A stretch of 64,000 bases of DNA from Phycisphaerae bacterium (GCA_022072505.1 JAJVHU010000037.1:1-64000), one strand, 5' to 3'; counted from the stretch's first letter, positions 47,602-57,734 are shown. Made by a program: numbers and translations. The notes: a model not told the origin generated them from the letters alone.

Positions 47602-48230
47602 GACGTGGGTCTTTCTTCAAGCAGTTCCGCGAGGCGTACGACCGCCTGCCGGCGGTACACCCGCGCCGTGCCCGGTTCGATCCCCAGCACCTTGCTGACC
47701 TCCGCGTACGACATCCGCCCCAGATCCCGCAGAATCACCACGTTCTGAAGGTGCGGCGGCAACGCCTCGATCGCCTCCCGAAGCGCGTCATTCCGAACCT
47801 CCGCCACGCTCGGACCCCCCGCCTCCGCACGTTCCGCTCGATCATGCACGACGCGAAGCCAGTGATCCCGCCGGCGCGCCTTGCGCCGGATCATCTCGAT
47901 CGCGATGTTCGTCGCCGTCCGGTAGGCGAACGCTTTCGCGCTGCGCAACCCCTCGGGACGGGGCAGGTTCGCCAGTGAACACCAGCAATCCTGGTAGGCG
48001 TCAAGCACGTCCTGCTCGTCTCCGAGCAGTTTCCAGAGCATCCTGAGGATGATCGGACCGTCCGAGCAGATGATCTTCTCGATCCACGCAAAATCCGCCC
48101 GCCGCCGCACCGCACCAGGGGAACTGACCGCGCTTCGCAGCGCCGGAGCGGAAGTCGTTTCTTCCACCCGCCTTGGGATCGGTTGGCTAGCCGCAGCGCT
48201 CATCGAATCTTCAGGACGGGCGACAGACAT
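47598..48230 (-). CDS. RNA polymerase sigma factor, ECF family
   Basis: GDEQDVLDAYQDCWCSLANLPRPEGLRSAKAFAYRTATNIAIEMIRRKARR; LPPHLQNVVILRDLGRMSYAEVSKVLGIEPGTARVYRRQAVVRL. Confidence 0.93.
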   Translation of the reverse strand: MSVARPEDSMSAAASQPIPRRVEETTSAPALRSAVSSPGAVRRRADFAWIEKIICSDGPIILRMLWKLLGDEQDVLDAYQDCWCSLANLPRPEGLRSAKAFAYRTATNIAIEMIRRKARRRDHWLRVVHDRAERAEAGGPSVAEVRNDALREAIEALPPHLQNVVILRDLGRMSYAEVSKVLGIEPGTARVYRRQAVVRLAELLEERPTS

Positions 48231-48417
48231 GCCTGTTATTCTATCCCGGACGCCTGAGCAACGGTAACGTCCGGTCAAACCCGGGAATGCGGTTCCTCCG
48301 AGCAGGTGAAAAAGAGGGGATCGAGAAAGGCGACCCCGCCGGGGGTTCCCGGATCCCGCGACTGAAAGGCCCGGTCCGGAAGCCTCGAACCGGATCCCGG
48401 CCGCCCCCCCCCCGGCG

Positions 48418-49068
48418 CTACCGCATGACCCACTCTCGTTTGAGCCGGACCGGCGTCGCCTGAGGACGGGTCTGCTCATCCCCGGGCAGGCGGTAGGTGA
48501 CCGCCAGCGTTCGGCGCAGAAGGAAATACGTCGGATTGTCGTCCGACTCCGGCTTGTCCGGCGCGAAAGCCGGGTTCGTAACGCGCTTCAGTTCGCCAGA
48601 GAATCCCGAGGCGTAGATCACGAACTCGTTGGCCGCCGGGTCGAAATCCTCGAACACCGCCGCAGTCGTCCTTGAGTTGCTCTCCCCCTGGAGCAGCATT
48701 CCCGTCACCTTGGCCGGGGTGAAGAAAAACGGGTACTCCTTCTCATGCCGCCGGGCGATCGCGTCGTAGACCGCCGGGTGAATCCCGTCCCCGGCGACCA
48801 CGGTCTGCAAGGAGTCCGTCACCAGCGCGACGGACGGAAAAAACGGAATATCCTTTCCGGTATTGTTGGTCACCCGGTAGAGGAAGTACCAGTACGTCCG
48901 CGGCGCGCTCTCTCCCGGCAGAGTCACCGAGATCCGCTGAGGATCATGAAACGCGACATCGAGCTGCCACTTCGTTGAAACCGGCGCCGGCGTCGCCGTC
49001 GGTGAGCGATCCTCGACCGCTGCCGCCACCGTCAAGCTAAGGAGAATCCCGCACAACATGACCCTCAT
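48418..49068 (-). CDS. Exported protein of unknown function
   Basis: MRVMLCGILLSLTVAAAVEDRSPTATPAPVSTKWQLDVAFHDPQRISVTLPG... Confidence 0.75.
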   Translation of the reverse strand: MRVMLCGILLSLTVAAAVEDRSPTATPAPVSTKWQLDVAFHDPQRISVTLPGESAPRTYWYFLYRVTNNTGKDIPFFPSVALVTDSLQTVVAGDGIHPAVYDAIARRHEKEYPFFFTPAKVTGMLLQGESNSRTTAAVFEDFDPAANEFVIYASGFSGELKRVTNPAFAPDKPESDDNPTYFLLRRTLAVTYRLPGDEQTRPQATPVRLKREWVMR

Positions 49069-49780
49069 GCTAGTCGGGATCCCGGACCTGTCAAACCCCT
49101 CTGAGCCGGGCCGCAGGCGCCGGGCGCACCTCAGGAAACGGGTCAAAAAAGCCGCACCGGCAACGATCTGAGGGACAGACGCCTGCTGGTGGACACAGCG
49201 AACGCCTGAGCTTTCGTGCCGCAAGGCGTTCCCTCGACACAGCGTCGGTTAGATCGCGGCTTCTCAACCGTGCCGCGCCCGCCTCCGAGGTTCCGTCGTC
49301 TTCGGCGACCTCCACCCTCGGCCCCCCCCGCGCCCCGTCAGGCGGATTTCGTGAAGCGGGGCGCGACATCATCCACCGCGCCACGGCAACCGGACCGGGA
49401 TGCACCCGTTTGCGACTGTCGGCGCGTGTTTGCGACTGCCGGCGCGGGCAGCGGCGCAGATCGGCGCCTGCCGGTTGGAAAGAGAAAGCGGCAGCGCGGA
49501 CTTCACCGGCAACGGGGCGTTTTTGCGCACCGGCGGGTTCGTCGACCGGGCGGAATCCGGCGCGATGCTGGACAACGGACCCTCCTTCCGAAATATTAGG
49601 CGTGGGTCAAGGGGGTCTGAGGGTCTGGCGCGGAGAATCGTCCGCGCGGGACGGGCCGCCGGAACCGGTCTGAGAGGGGTTCCGGTTGAGGTGTGTTGCG
49701 GTGGGCGTCGTTTCTGACGCGTCCAGCCGGGCTGTCCGGTGCGGAGTTGAGGTTGAACGGAGCCTACGGAGGAAGCATCT

Positions 49781-50089
49781 GTGCAATTGACTGTAAAGAG
49801 CCGTCACGTGGAGGTTCCCGAGGAAATCCGCAAGTACGCGGAGACGAAGGCGTCGAAATTGCCGCGGTTCCTGGACCGCATTTCGGCGATTGAATTCGTG
49901 CTGGACCAGGAGTCGGATCTGTGGACGGCGGAATTGATCGTCAAGGTGGACCGGGCGAGCGACTTCGTGGCGAAGGAGACGGGGCCGGATCGTTACGCCC
50001 TGATTGATTCGATCGTGGAGAAGGTGGAGCGGCAACTGATCCGGCACAAGGAGAAGGTCAAGGACCACCACCCGCGCCAGAATCACTAG
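49781..50089 (+). CDS. hpf: Ribosome hibernation-promoting factor / RaiA family (GTG start)
   Basis: MQLTVKSRHVEVPEEIRKYAETKASKLPRFLDRI...AELIVKVDRASDFVAKETGPDRYALIDSIVEKVERQLIRHKEK. Confidence 0.93.
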   Translation: MQLTVKSRHVEVPEEIRKYAETKASKLPRFLDRISAIEFVLDQESDLWTAELIVKVDRASDFVAKETGPDRYALIDSIVEKVERQLIRHKEKVKDHHPRQNH

Positions 50090-50233
50090 CCGCCCGCTGA
50101 AAAAAGGGCTTCGTGTCCCTCCGGGTCGCGAATTTCACCGGGAAACATCGGCATCACAAAGCCGATCGCAATGTCTTCAACGGGCTGCTAGGCGTCTTGG
50201 GCGGCGTGTACGGCCCCGGGAGCTTGAAAGATC

Positions 50234-50701
50234 ATGAAACTGGCGGAGCTGGTGATCACGGATGCGGTGATTCCGGACCTGGAGTCGACGGACCGCATCG
50301 GGGTCATTCGAGAGTTGATCCACGCCTTGGCGAATCACGGCGTGTTCGACCCGGCGGACGAGCAGAAGGTGTTCGACAGCGCCGTGGCCCGGGAGAAGCA
50401 GGGAAGCACGGGATTCGGCAAGGGGGTCGCCGTTCCGCACGTGAAGCACGCGGCGGTGAAGAAGATGGCGGCGACGATCGGGCGTTCGAGCAAGGGGGTG
50501 GATTTCGCGGCGCTGGACCGGGCGCCGGTGTACACGGTCGTGCTTTTGTTAAGCCCCGCCTCCGAACCCGAGGGCCATCTTGCGGCGATGGAGCGCATCT
50601 TCCGTCACCTTCAGCGGGACAATTTCCGGCGTTTCCTGCGCCAGGCGGATACGAAAGAGGCGATCGGCGAGCTGATCGCCGAGGCGGATGAGACGACGTA
50701 G
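50234..50701 (+). CDS. ptsN: PTS EIIA-like protein (PtsN/fructose type)
   Basis: GKGVAVPHVKHAAVKKM (His site), REKQGSTGFG; lies between hpf and ptsH. Confidence 0.92.
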   Translation: MKLAELVITDAVIPDLESTDRIGVIRELIHALANHGVFDPADEQKVFDSAVAREKQGSTGFGKGVAVPHVKHAAVKKMAATIGRSSKGVDFAALDRAPVYTVVLLLSPASEPEGHLAAMERIFRHLQRDNFRRFLRQADTKEAIGELIAEADETT

Positions 50702-50767
50702 GGCGCACCGGCGCCGCGGCCCGGTCCCGCCGGCCCGGTCCGGGTTGGGGAGCATCCTCCCTCGGTC

Positions 50768-51061
50768 ATGAATTCCTCATGCTCATGCGAGGTCGAGGTG
50801 GTCAACGCTCAGGGGATGCATGCGCGCCCGGTGATGAAGTTCGTGGATCTGGCGTCGCAGTTCGAGTCCGAGGTCACGGTGCGGAACGTGTCGCGTCGGG
50901 GGGAGGATCTGGACGGGAAGAGCGCGATGCACCTGATGCTGCTGGACGCGGCGCAGGGGGCGAAGCTGCGGATCAGCGCGAGCGGCGCGGACGCGGGAGC
51001 GGCGGTGGAGGCGCTGGCGGCGCTGGTCCGCGACGGATTCGGAATGTCGGAAGGCGCGTAG
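50768..51061 (+). CDS. ptsH: Phosphocarrier protein HPr
   Basis: NAQGMHARPVMKFVDLASQF; GKSAMHLMLLDAAQG. Confidence 0.95.
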   Translation: MNSSCSCEVEVVNAQGMHARPVMKFVDLASQFESEVTVRNVSRRGEDLDGKSAMHLMLLDAAQGAKLRISASGADAGAAVEALAALVRDGFGMSEGA

Positions 51062-51073
51062 GCGGGAGCAGGG

Positions 51074-52816
51074 ATGGAGATCCTCAGGGGCATCGCGGTC
51101 GGACCGGGCATCGCCATCGGCGAGGCGGTGGTGCTGGACGCCGAGGATTTCCGGATTCCCTGCCGCAGCGTTGCGCGTGCCGCCGTCGAGCAGGAGCGCG
51201 AGAAGTTCCAGCAGGCGGTGGAGGGGTCGATCGGGGAGCTTGAGCGTCAGACGCAGTGGCTGCTGGGGAACCTCGGGCGCGAGGCGGCGAACGTGTTCGC
51301 GTGGCACATCGGCGTGTTGAAGGACGCGAAGCTCCAGCAGGGGATTCTAAGACACATTCAGGAGAAGGCGTACAGCGCCGCGTACGCGACGAGCACGGTG
51401 ATGCGGGAGTATCAGCGGCGGTTCCTGCAGATGTCGGACCCGCTGCTGGTGGAGCGGATCCGCGACGTGCGGGACATCGAGCGCCGGCTTCTGCGCAACA
51501 TCCTCGGGGACACGCGGGAGGATCTGGCGCATCTGACGAAACCGGCGGTGCTGATCGCGCACGACCTGACGCCGACGCAGACGGCGCAACTGGCGGACAC
51601 GCTGGTGACGGGGGTGGCGCTGGACGTGGGGGGCGCCACGTCGCACACGGCGATCCTGCTGCACTCGTGGGGTCGCCCGTCGGTCATCGGGCTTAACGAC
51701 GTCTCGACGCGCCTCAGCGGCGGAGACACGGTGATCATCGACGCGGTCAACCAGCTCGTCATCGCCAACCCGGACGAGACGACGCTTAACGAGTACCGCC
51801 GGCAGGAGTCGAATTACACGCGCCTCGCGGCTGAGCTGGACACGCTGCGTGACCTGCCCTCGATCACCCGCGACGGAGAGTCGGTCCACCTGCTGAGCAA
51901 CGTCGAGTTTCCTCATGAGGCGCGGACGAGCCTGGCGAAGGGGGCGGAAGGAGTGGGTCTGTTCCGGACCGAGTTTCTTTTTCTCCAGCCGAGCGGATTT
52001 CCGTCGGAGGAGGACCAGTACCGGGCGTACCTGGAGACGGTGCGGGCGATGCAGGGGCGTCCGGTGACGATCCGGACGTTCGACCTTGGGGCGGACAAGT
52101 ACACGCAGGAGAAGCGTTACGAGCACGAGCGGAACCCGATGCTGGGGCTGAGGTCGATCCGGTACAGCCTGGCCAACGTGGGGATGTTCAAGACGCAACT
52201 GCGGGCGATCCTGCGTGCGGCGGTGGAAGGCGAGGTGCGCCTCATGTTTCCGCTGCTGATGAGCCTGATGGAGTTCCGCCAGGCGAAAATGACGCTGCAC
52301 GACGCGATGGAGGATCTGGAGGAGGCGGGGATACCGTACCGGCGGGAACTGCCGGTCGGGATCATGCTGGAAACGCCGGCGGCGGCGATTCAGGTGAAGG
52401 AATTCTGCCGGGAAGTCGATTTTATCAGCATCGGGACGAACGACCTGCTTCAGTACCTGGTGGCGGTGGATCGGGGGAACGAGGAAGTCTCGCGTTTTTA
52501 CGACCCGTCGCACCCGGCTTTGCTCCGGACGCTGGCGGACGTGATGAGCGCCTGTACAAAAGCGGGTCGGGACTGTAGTCTTTGCGGCGAGATGGCGGGA
52601 AGTCCGCTTTATGCGTTGTTCCTGCTGGGGATCGGGCTGCGGAGTTTTTCGATGGCGCCCGCGAATATCCCTGAAATCAAGAAGTTGATCCGGCTGGCGA
52701 CGGTGGCGCAGGCGCGCCGCGTGGCCCGCAGAGCCTTGACATTCGAGACGGAGCGCCAGGTAACGAGTTACCTGCGCGAGGAAACAAGGAAACTTTTGCC
52801 AGAGGACCCGATTTAG
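51074..52816 (+). CDS. ptsI: Phosphoenolpyruvate-protein phosphotransferase (EI)
   Basis: GGATSHTAILLHSWGRPSVIG; EGVGLFRTEFLFL; RTFDLGADK; DFISIGTNDLLQYLVAVDRGNEEVS. Confidence 0.97.
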   Translation: MEILRGIAVGPGIAIGEAVVLDAEDFRIPCRSVARAAVEQEREKFQQAVEGSIGELERQTQWLLGNLGREAANVFAWHIGVLKDAKLQQGILRHIQEKAYSAAYATSTVMREYQRRFLQMSDPLLVERIRDVRDIERRLLRNILGDTREDLAHLTKPAVLIAHDLTPTQTAQLADTLVTGVALDVGGATSHTAILLHSWGRPSVIGLNDVSTRLSGGDTVIIDAVNQLVIANPDETTLNEYRRQESNYTRLAAELDTLRDLPSITRDGESVHLLSNVEFPHEARTSLAKGAEGVGLFRTEFLFLQPSGFPSEEDQYRAYLETVRAMQGRPVTIRTFDLGADKYTQEKRYEHERNPMLGLRSIRYSLANVGMFKTQLRAILRAAVEGEVRLMFPLLMSLMEFRQAKMTLHDAMEDLEEAGIPYRRELPVGIMLETPAAAIQVKEFCREVDFISIGTNDLLQYLVAVDRGNEEVSRFYDPSHPALLRTLADVMSACTKAGRDCSLCGEMAGSPLYALFLLGIGLRSFSMAPANIPEIKKLIRLATVAQARRVARRALTFETERQVTSYLREETRKLLPEDPI

Positions 52817-52823
52817 GGGAGAT

Positions 52824-53465
52824 GTGTCGGAAGCACGGGAGCGACATCGGTTGGCGTTGACGTTTCGGATCGACGGCGATGTCCGGTTCATCTCCCATCA
52901 CGACACTCTCCGCGTGTTTCGGCGGGCGTTTGCCCGAGCCGAACTGCCGATCCGCTTTACGGAAGGCTTTAATCCGCATCCGAAGCTAAGCCTGCCTCTT
53001 CCGCGGCCGGTCGGACTCGCCAGCGAGGCTGAAGTCCTGGTCGCGGAGATGGAGGAGGCGATCCCGCCGAACGAGGTGCTGGAGCGATTGTCGCGCCAGA
53101 TGCCCGGAGGGATCGAGTTGGCGGCGTGTCGCGCGCTGGGCGCCAAGGAGCGCCTGTCGCCGGAGACCGCCACGTACCGCTTCGACACGGGTGAGCCGAC
53201 CTCCGAGCTTGCAGAACGCATGACCCAGGTGCTCGCGGCAGAGACCTGGATCGTCGATCGCGTGGATCGTCAGTCCGGTCGGCGTCGTCCGATCGACGTG
53301 AGGCCGTTTGTGATTCGTCTGGAGCTTTGCTCCGGCGGCGTGGAGTTCACCCTCCGCGTCGGTGACGACGGATCGGCCCGTCCTTCCGAAATCGCAGCAA
53401 CACTCGGGTTCCACGCGGATGCGGTCTATCACCGCATGACGCGAGTGGAGGTGCGATGGCGCTGA
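52824..53465 (+). CDS. TIGR03936/DUF2344 family (radical-SAM-associated) protein (GTG start)
   Basis: FRIDGDVRFISHHDTLRVFRRAFARAELPIRFTEGFNPHPKLSLPLPRPVGLASEAE. Confidence 0.9.
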   Translation: MSEARERHRLALTFRIDGDVRFISHHDTLRVFRRAFARAELPIRFTEGFNPHPKLSLPLPRPVGLASEAEVLVAEMEEAIPPNEVLERLSRQMPGGIELAACRALGAKERLSPETATYRFDTGEPTSELAERMTQVLAAETWIVDRVDRQSGRRRPIDVRPFVIRLELCSGGVEFTLRVGDDGSARPSEIAATLGFHADAVYHRMTRVEVRWR

Positions 53466-56344
53466 CGAAACTGACCGAGGAACGCACGGAACCCGCCCCG
53501 ACGACTACGGCGGGGCAACTCAACACAACGGACGAAAAGCCCGCGAAGACCGCCGCACGGCGCTCCCGCTCCGGAAGGCGAACCGCGAAGACCGAGCCGA
53601 AGACCGGCGCGGCGGCGGTCCCGAGCGACGGCGGAAACGAACCTGCGGCGTCCGATCCGGCGCCGAAGCGAGGGGTTCGCCGCCGTGGGGGATCCCGGCG
53701 CGACAAGGCTGAAAAGCCGGTCGAGGGCGGCGATCCGGCAGGCCACGCTTCAACGACCGCGCCGTCGCGGGCCACGGAAACCTTGACGCCACCCGCGGCA
53801 GCCGTCGCGCGGCCTGCGTTCGGCGCGCCGCTCGGACCGCCGTATCTTTCGGAGTCCTTCGATTTCGGCGCCGGACTCTTTGACGATGAGCCTCGTCCGG
53901 TTCCCGCGCCGCCGCAGCCGGCGCCTGTGCGAGCGCCCGCGCCGCATCCGCCCGCCGCGCCGCGCATCCGCCCGGCGCCCGAGCCTGTCGCGACGACTTC
54001 GGGTTCAGCCGCAGGCGGCGGTGATGCGAAAAACGAGGCGTCGGAGCAGCGCAGCAAACCGCGGCGGCGGCGCCTCGGACGAGGGCGTCGCGAGAATGAA
54101 GCCGTCAGCGATGAGCGTCACTCGGACGCGCCGCCGGGACAGAGTCGGCGGTCGGACGTCGCGGCTGACGAGCGACGCGCCGCCCGACCGGAGGCTCGCC
54201 GCGACGTTCGTGGCGACGAGCCCGCGGAACCGGGCGTCTTTGAACCCGCCGATGACGTTCCGGATTGGGTGGAGGAGGGCGCATTCGAGCCTGAATCGGA
54301 ATCCGGAGAGGACCGCGCGTGGCGCGACGATGAAGAGGAGGTGGCGGGCGCTTCCCGGTCCGAGCAGGCGACTCCCTCGACGGAGGACGAGGCCGCAGGC
54401 CGCCGCCGCCGTCGCCGTCGCGGCGGTCGTCGCCGTCGCGGACGCGGGGACGAATCCGGAGGGGAGGAGCAGGCGCCTCGTCGCGAGCCGGCGTCGCCGG
54501 TCGCGGAGCGAACGAGGGAAGCGGCTGATGACGAGGAAGGCGCGGACTTCGACGACTTCGAGGCGGGCGCCTCGGCGGATGCGGACGAGGACATCCCGAT
54601 CGCGTCCGAACCGGCGGGCGCCGGCGAGCGCGAACTGCTGATCAACATCGCGGAATCCGAGGAATGCCGGATCGCGGTGCTGCACCGCGGACGGCTCGAG
54701 GAGATCTTCATCGAGCGTCAAAGCGCGCAGTCGCACGTCGGCAACGTGTACAAGGCGAAAGTCACGAACGTCGAGCCGAGCATTCAGGCCGCCTTCGTGG
54801 ATTTCGGACTGCCGAAGAACGGATTCCTGCACATCTCCGACGTGCATAAGAAGTACTTCCCCGGAAGCGACAAGTCGAACGAGGACGTGGGGAGGAAGAT
54901 CGCGAAGCGCGATCGCCCGCTGATCCAGCGCTGCCTGCGCCGCGGGCAGGAAATCATGGTGCAGGTCATCAAGGAGGGCGTCGGGACGAAGGGACCGACC
55001 GTGACGACGTACCTGTCCATCCCCGGGCGGTTCCTGGTGATGATGCCCGGGATGGGCAAGCTGGGCGTCTCACGGAAGATCGAGGATGAAGACCTGCGTC
55101 GCCAGATGCGCCACGTCCTGGGGGAGCTGACGCTGCCCGACGGCGTCGGGTTCATCCTCCGCACGGCCGGGATGGGGCAGACGAAGCGAGAGCTTCAGCG
55201 GGATCTGAACTACCTGACGCGCCTCTGGAAGAAGCTGTGCGAGCGCGAGGAGAACCTGCCCGCGCCAGCCGAGTTGTACCGCGAGCAGGATCTGGTCATC
55301 CGCACGATGCGAGACGTGTACTCGTCGGATTTCAAGCGCGTCGTCGTCGATGACGCGGAGACCGCCCGGCGCATCCGCGACTTCCTGCGGATCGCGATGC
55401 CCCGCGCCCAGCAGCGGATCGAGCTTCACGCCGATCACGAGCCGATGTTCCACCGCTTCGGAATCGAGCGGGAGCTGGCGCTGCTCAACTCGCGGCGCGT
55501 GCCGCTGCCGTCCGGCGGATCGATCGTCATCGACACCGGCGAGGCGATGACCACGATCGACGTCAACAGCGGAAAGTTCCGCCGACCGGACAACGCGGAG
55601 GAGACGGCGCTGGCGATCAACCTCGAAGCCGCCGACGAGATCACGCGGCAACTGCGCCTCCGCGACATCGGCGGGATCATCGTCTGCGACTTCATCGACA
55701 TGGTGCAGCTCTCGAACCGCCGCAAGGTCGTCAACGCGATGCGCGAAGGTCTGCGCAAACACAAGGAACGCGCCCGCGTGCTGAACATGAGCCCCTTCGG
55801 ACTGGTCGAGATCACGCGCCAGCGGCAGCGGCACTCGTACGCCCGAAGCCTGTACTCGCACTGTCCGGTCTGCGACTCGACCGGCTGGGTCAAAACGCCC
55901 GAGTCCGTCGCGCTCGACGTGATCCGCATCCTGCGCTACCTGATCGCTCAGCCCCAGGTGCATCGGATCCGCTGTCACGTGTCGGCGGGGGTGGCGCTGG
56001 CGGTCCTCAACCGGAAGCGCGCGGAACTGAGCCGCCTCGAGGGCGACACGGGCAAGTCGATCGAGATCTTCGCCGAGGACGGGCTTTTCGGCGAGCAGAT
56101 GCGCGTCGAGTGCGAGGATGTCCGGGGCGTGGCGCTCAACCTGCCGAGCCTGCCGGATGCGCCGTCGGTCCGGGCGGAGAACGAACGTCGCAACGGACCG
56201 GGGCGTCATCATCAACCCGAGCGCGAACCTGCCGCCGCGGTCGAGGCGGCGACGGAATCCGGATCCGGAGAATCCGCGGGACGCGACGGTCGACCTCGCC
56301 GCAGGCGTCGTGGCGGGCGCGGACGCAACCGCAACCGGGATTAA
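53456..56344 (+). CDS. Ribonuclease E/G with ~390-residue low-complexity N-terminal extension
   Basis: ERELLINIAESEECRIAVLHRGRLEEIFIERQSAQSHVGNVYKAKVTNVEPSIQAAFVDFG; TMTTIDVNSGKF; GGIIVCDFIDM; CPVCDSTGWV Zn-link. Confidence 0.93.
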   Translation: MALTKLTEERTEPAPTTTAGQLNTTDEKPAKTAARRSRSGRRTAKTEPKTGAAAVPSDGGNEPAASDPAPKRGVRRRGGSRRDKAEKPVEGGDPAGHASTTAPSRATETLTPPAAAVARPAFGAPLGPPYLSESFDFGAGLFDDEPRPVPAPPQPAPVRAPAPHPPAAPRIRPAPEPVATTSGSAAGGGDAKNEASEQRSKPRRRRLGRGRRENEAVSDERHSDAPPGQSRRSDVAADERRAARPEARRDVRGDEPAEPGVFEPADDVPDWVEEGAFEPESESGEDRAWRDDEEEVAGASRSEQATPSTEDEAAGRRRRRRRGGRRRRGRGDESGGEEQAPRREPASPVAERTREAADDEEGADFDDFEAGASADADEDIPIASEPAGAGERELLINIAESEECRIAVLHRGRLEEIFIERQSAQSHVGNVYKAKVTNVEPSIQAAFVDFGLPKNGFLHISDVHKKYFPGSDKSNEDVGRKIAKRDRPLIQRCLRRGQEIMVQVIKEGVGTKGPTVTTYLSIPGRFLVMMPGMGKLGVSRKIEDEDLRRQMRHVLGELTLPDGVGFILRTAGMGQTKRELQRDLNYLTRLWKKLCEREENLPAPAELYREQDLVIRTMRDVYSSDFKRVVVDDAETARRIRDFLRIAMPRAQQRIELHADHEPMFHRFGIERELALLNSRRVPLPSGGSIVIDTGEAMTTIDVNSGKFRRPDNAEETALAINLEAADEITRQLRLRDIGGIIVCDFIDMVQLSNRRKVVNAMREGLRKHKERARVLNMSPFGLVEITRQRQRHSYARSLYSHCPVCDSTGWVKTPESVALDVIRILRYLIAQPQVHRIRCHVSAGVALAVLNRKRAELSRLEGDTGKSIEIFAEDGLFGEQMRVECEDVRGVALNLPSLPDAPSVRAENERRNGPGRHHQPEREPAAAVEAATESGSGESAGRDGRPRRRRRGGRGRNRNRD

Positions 56345-56429
56345 GCGGACGGATAAGACGGACCGACGTTGACGTTCGGCTCGGATTGCCGAAGGCGCCG
56401 GGGCTGCGCCGAGGGCGCTCGGTTGCGGT

Positions 56430-57734
56430 TCAGGAGTCGAAGCGGCGGACGATGACGGCGTCGTTCTGTCCGCCGAATCCGAAGCTGTTGGACATCGCGG
56501 TGCGCACCGGGTGCGGTCGCGCGGCGTTGGGCACGTAGTCCAGCTCGCAGAAGGGGTCGGGCGTCTCGTAGTTGATCGTCGGCGGGACGACGCCGTCGCG
56601 GATCGCCAGGATGCAGGTGATCAGCTCGACGACCCCCGCCGCCGCAATCAGGTGTCCGAGCATGCTCTTCACGCTCGATATCGGGACGCGCGGGGCGCGA
56701 GCGCCGAAAAGCCTGCGGATCGCCAGCGTCTCGATCTTGTCGTTCTCCTGCGTGCCCGTGCCGTGCGCGGAGATGTAGTCGATGTCGTCGATCGTCAGCC
56801 CCGCGGTCTCGAGCGCCATCCGCATCGCCGCGATCGCGCCGCGGCCTTCCTCGTGAATATCCGTGATGCGGAAGGCGTCGGCGGTGGATCCGAACCCGAC
56901 GATCTCCGCGTAGATCTTCGCCCCGCGCGACCGCGCGTGCTCCAGTTCCTCAAGCACGATCATGCCCGCGCCCTCGCCGAGGACGAAACCGTCGCGGTTG
57001 CGGTCAAACGGGCGGGAGGCGCGCGGCGGATCCTCATTGTGCGTGGACAGCGCCGTCAGGCGGTTGAACCCGGTGACGCCGAGGGGGTGGATCATGCTGT
57101 GCGTGCCGCCGGAGATGACCGCGTCCGCGTCGCCGTGACGGATCATGTGCATCGCCTCGCCGATCGCCTGCGTGCTGGCGGCGCAGGCGGTCAGCGTGTT
57201 GAGGCTCGGACCCTGGACGTTGAAGTGAACCGCCAGGTGGCTCGCCGCCAGATTCGGATCCTGCTCGAGTTCGTTGACCGCGTTGAGCCGCTGAAGCGCG
57301 CGGTGCGCCCAGCGGATCGTGTCCAGCGGGATGGCGCGACCGTCGTCCTCCCGGCATCCGGCGATCGCCGCTTCGGCGAAGGCGTCAAAGTCGATCGGAC
57401 CTTCTCCGCCGCCCAGATAAATGCCGATCCGCGCCGGGTCCGCGGGAGGGGTTCGGACGAAACCCGCGTCCTTCCACGCGATGTGTGCCGCCGCCAGCGC
57501 GAACTGCGTATTGCGGCTCGCACCTGCGTGCGCCTCCGCCGCGGGACCGAGGAAATCCGCCAGCCGGAAGCCTTTCACCTGCGCGGCGAAGGTCGTCGGA
57601 TAAGCGGCGGCGTCAAAAAGCTCGTTCCGGCTGACGCCGCTTTCCCCGCGCAGGAGGCGCTTCCAGACCGTCTCGATCTCGTGCCCGAGCGGCGTTACCC
57701 ACCCCAGCCCCGTGATGACCACCCGGCGCGACAT
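56430..57734 (-). CDS. Beta-ketoacyl-ACP synthase (FabF-like), intact triad
   Basis: TACAAST (Cys), AHGTGTQEND (His), SVKSMLGHLIAAAG (Lys/His). Confidence 0.93.
   Translation of the reverse strand: MSRRVVITGLGWVTPLGHEIETVWKRLLRGESGVSRNELFDAAAYPTTFAAQVKGFRLADFLGPAAEAHAGASRNTQFALAAAHIAWKDAGFVRTPPADPARIGIYLGGGEGPIDFDAFAEAAIAGCREDDGRAIPLDTIRWAHRALQRLNAVNELEQDPNLAASHLAVHFNVQGPSLNTLTACAASTQAIGEAMHMIRHGDADAVISGGTHSMIHPLGVTGFNRLTALSTHNEDPPRASRPFDRNRDGFVLGEGAGMIVLEELEHARSRGAKIYAEIVGFGSTADAFRITDIHEEGRGAIAAMRMALETAGLTIDDIDYISAHGTGTQENDKIETLAIRRLFGARAPRVPISSVKSMLGHLIAAAGVVELITCILAIRDGVVPPTINYETPDPFCELDYVPNAARPHPVRTAMSNSFGFGGQNDAVIVRRFDS

Noticed and set aside
45661-47748. 695-aa plus-strand ORF
   Set aside because: Antisense to pyrB and the anti-sigma gene.
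51347-52891. 514-aa minus-strand ORF
   Set aside because: Antisense to ptsI; Arg/His-rich with no recognisable motif.
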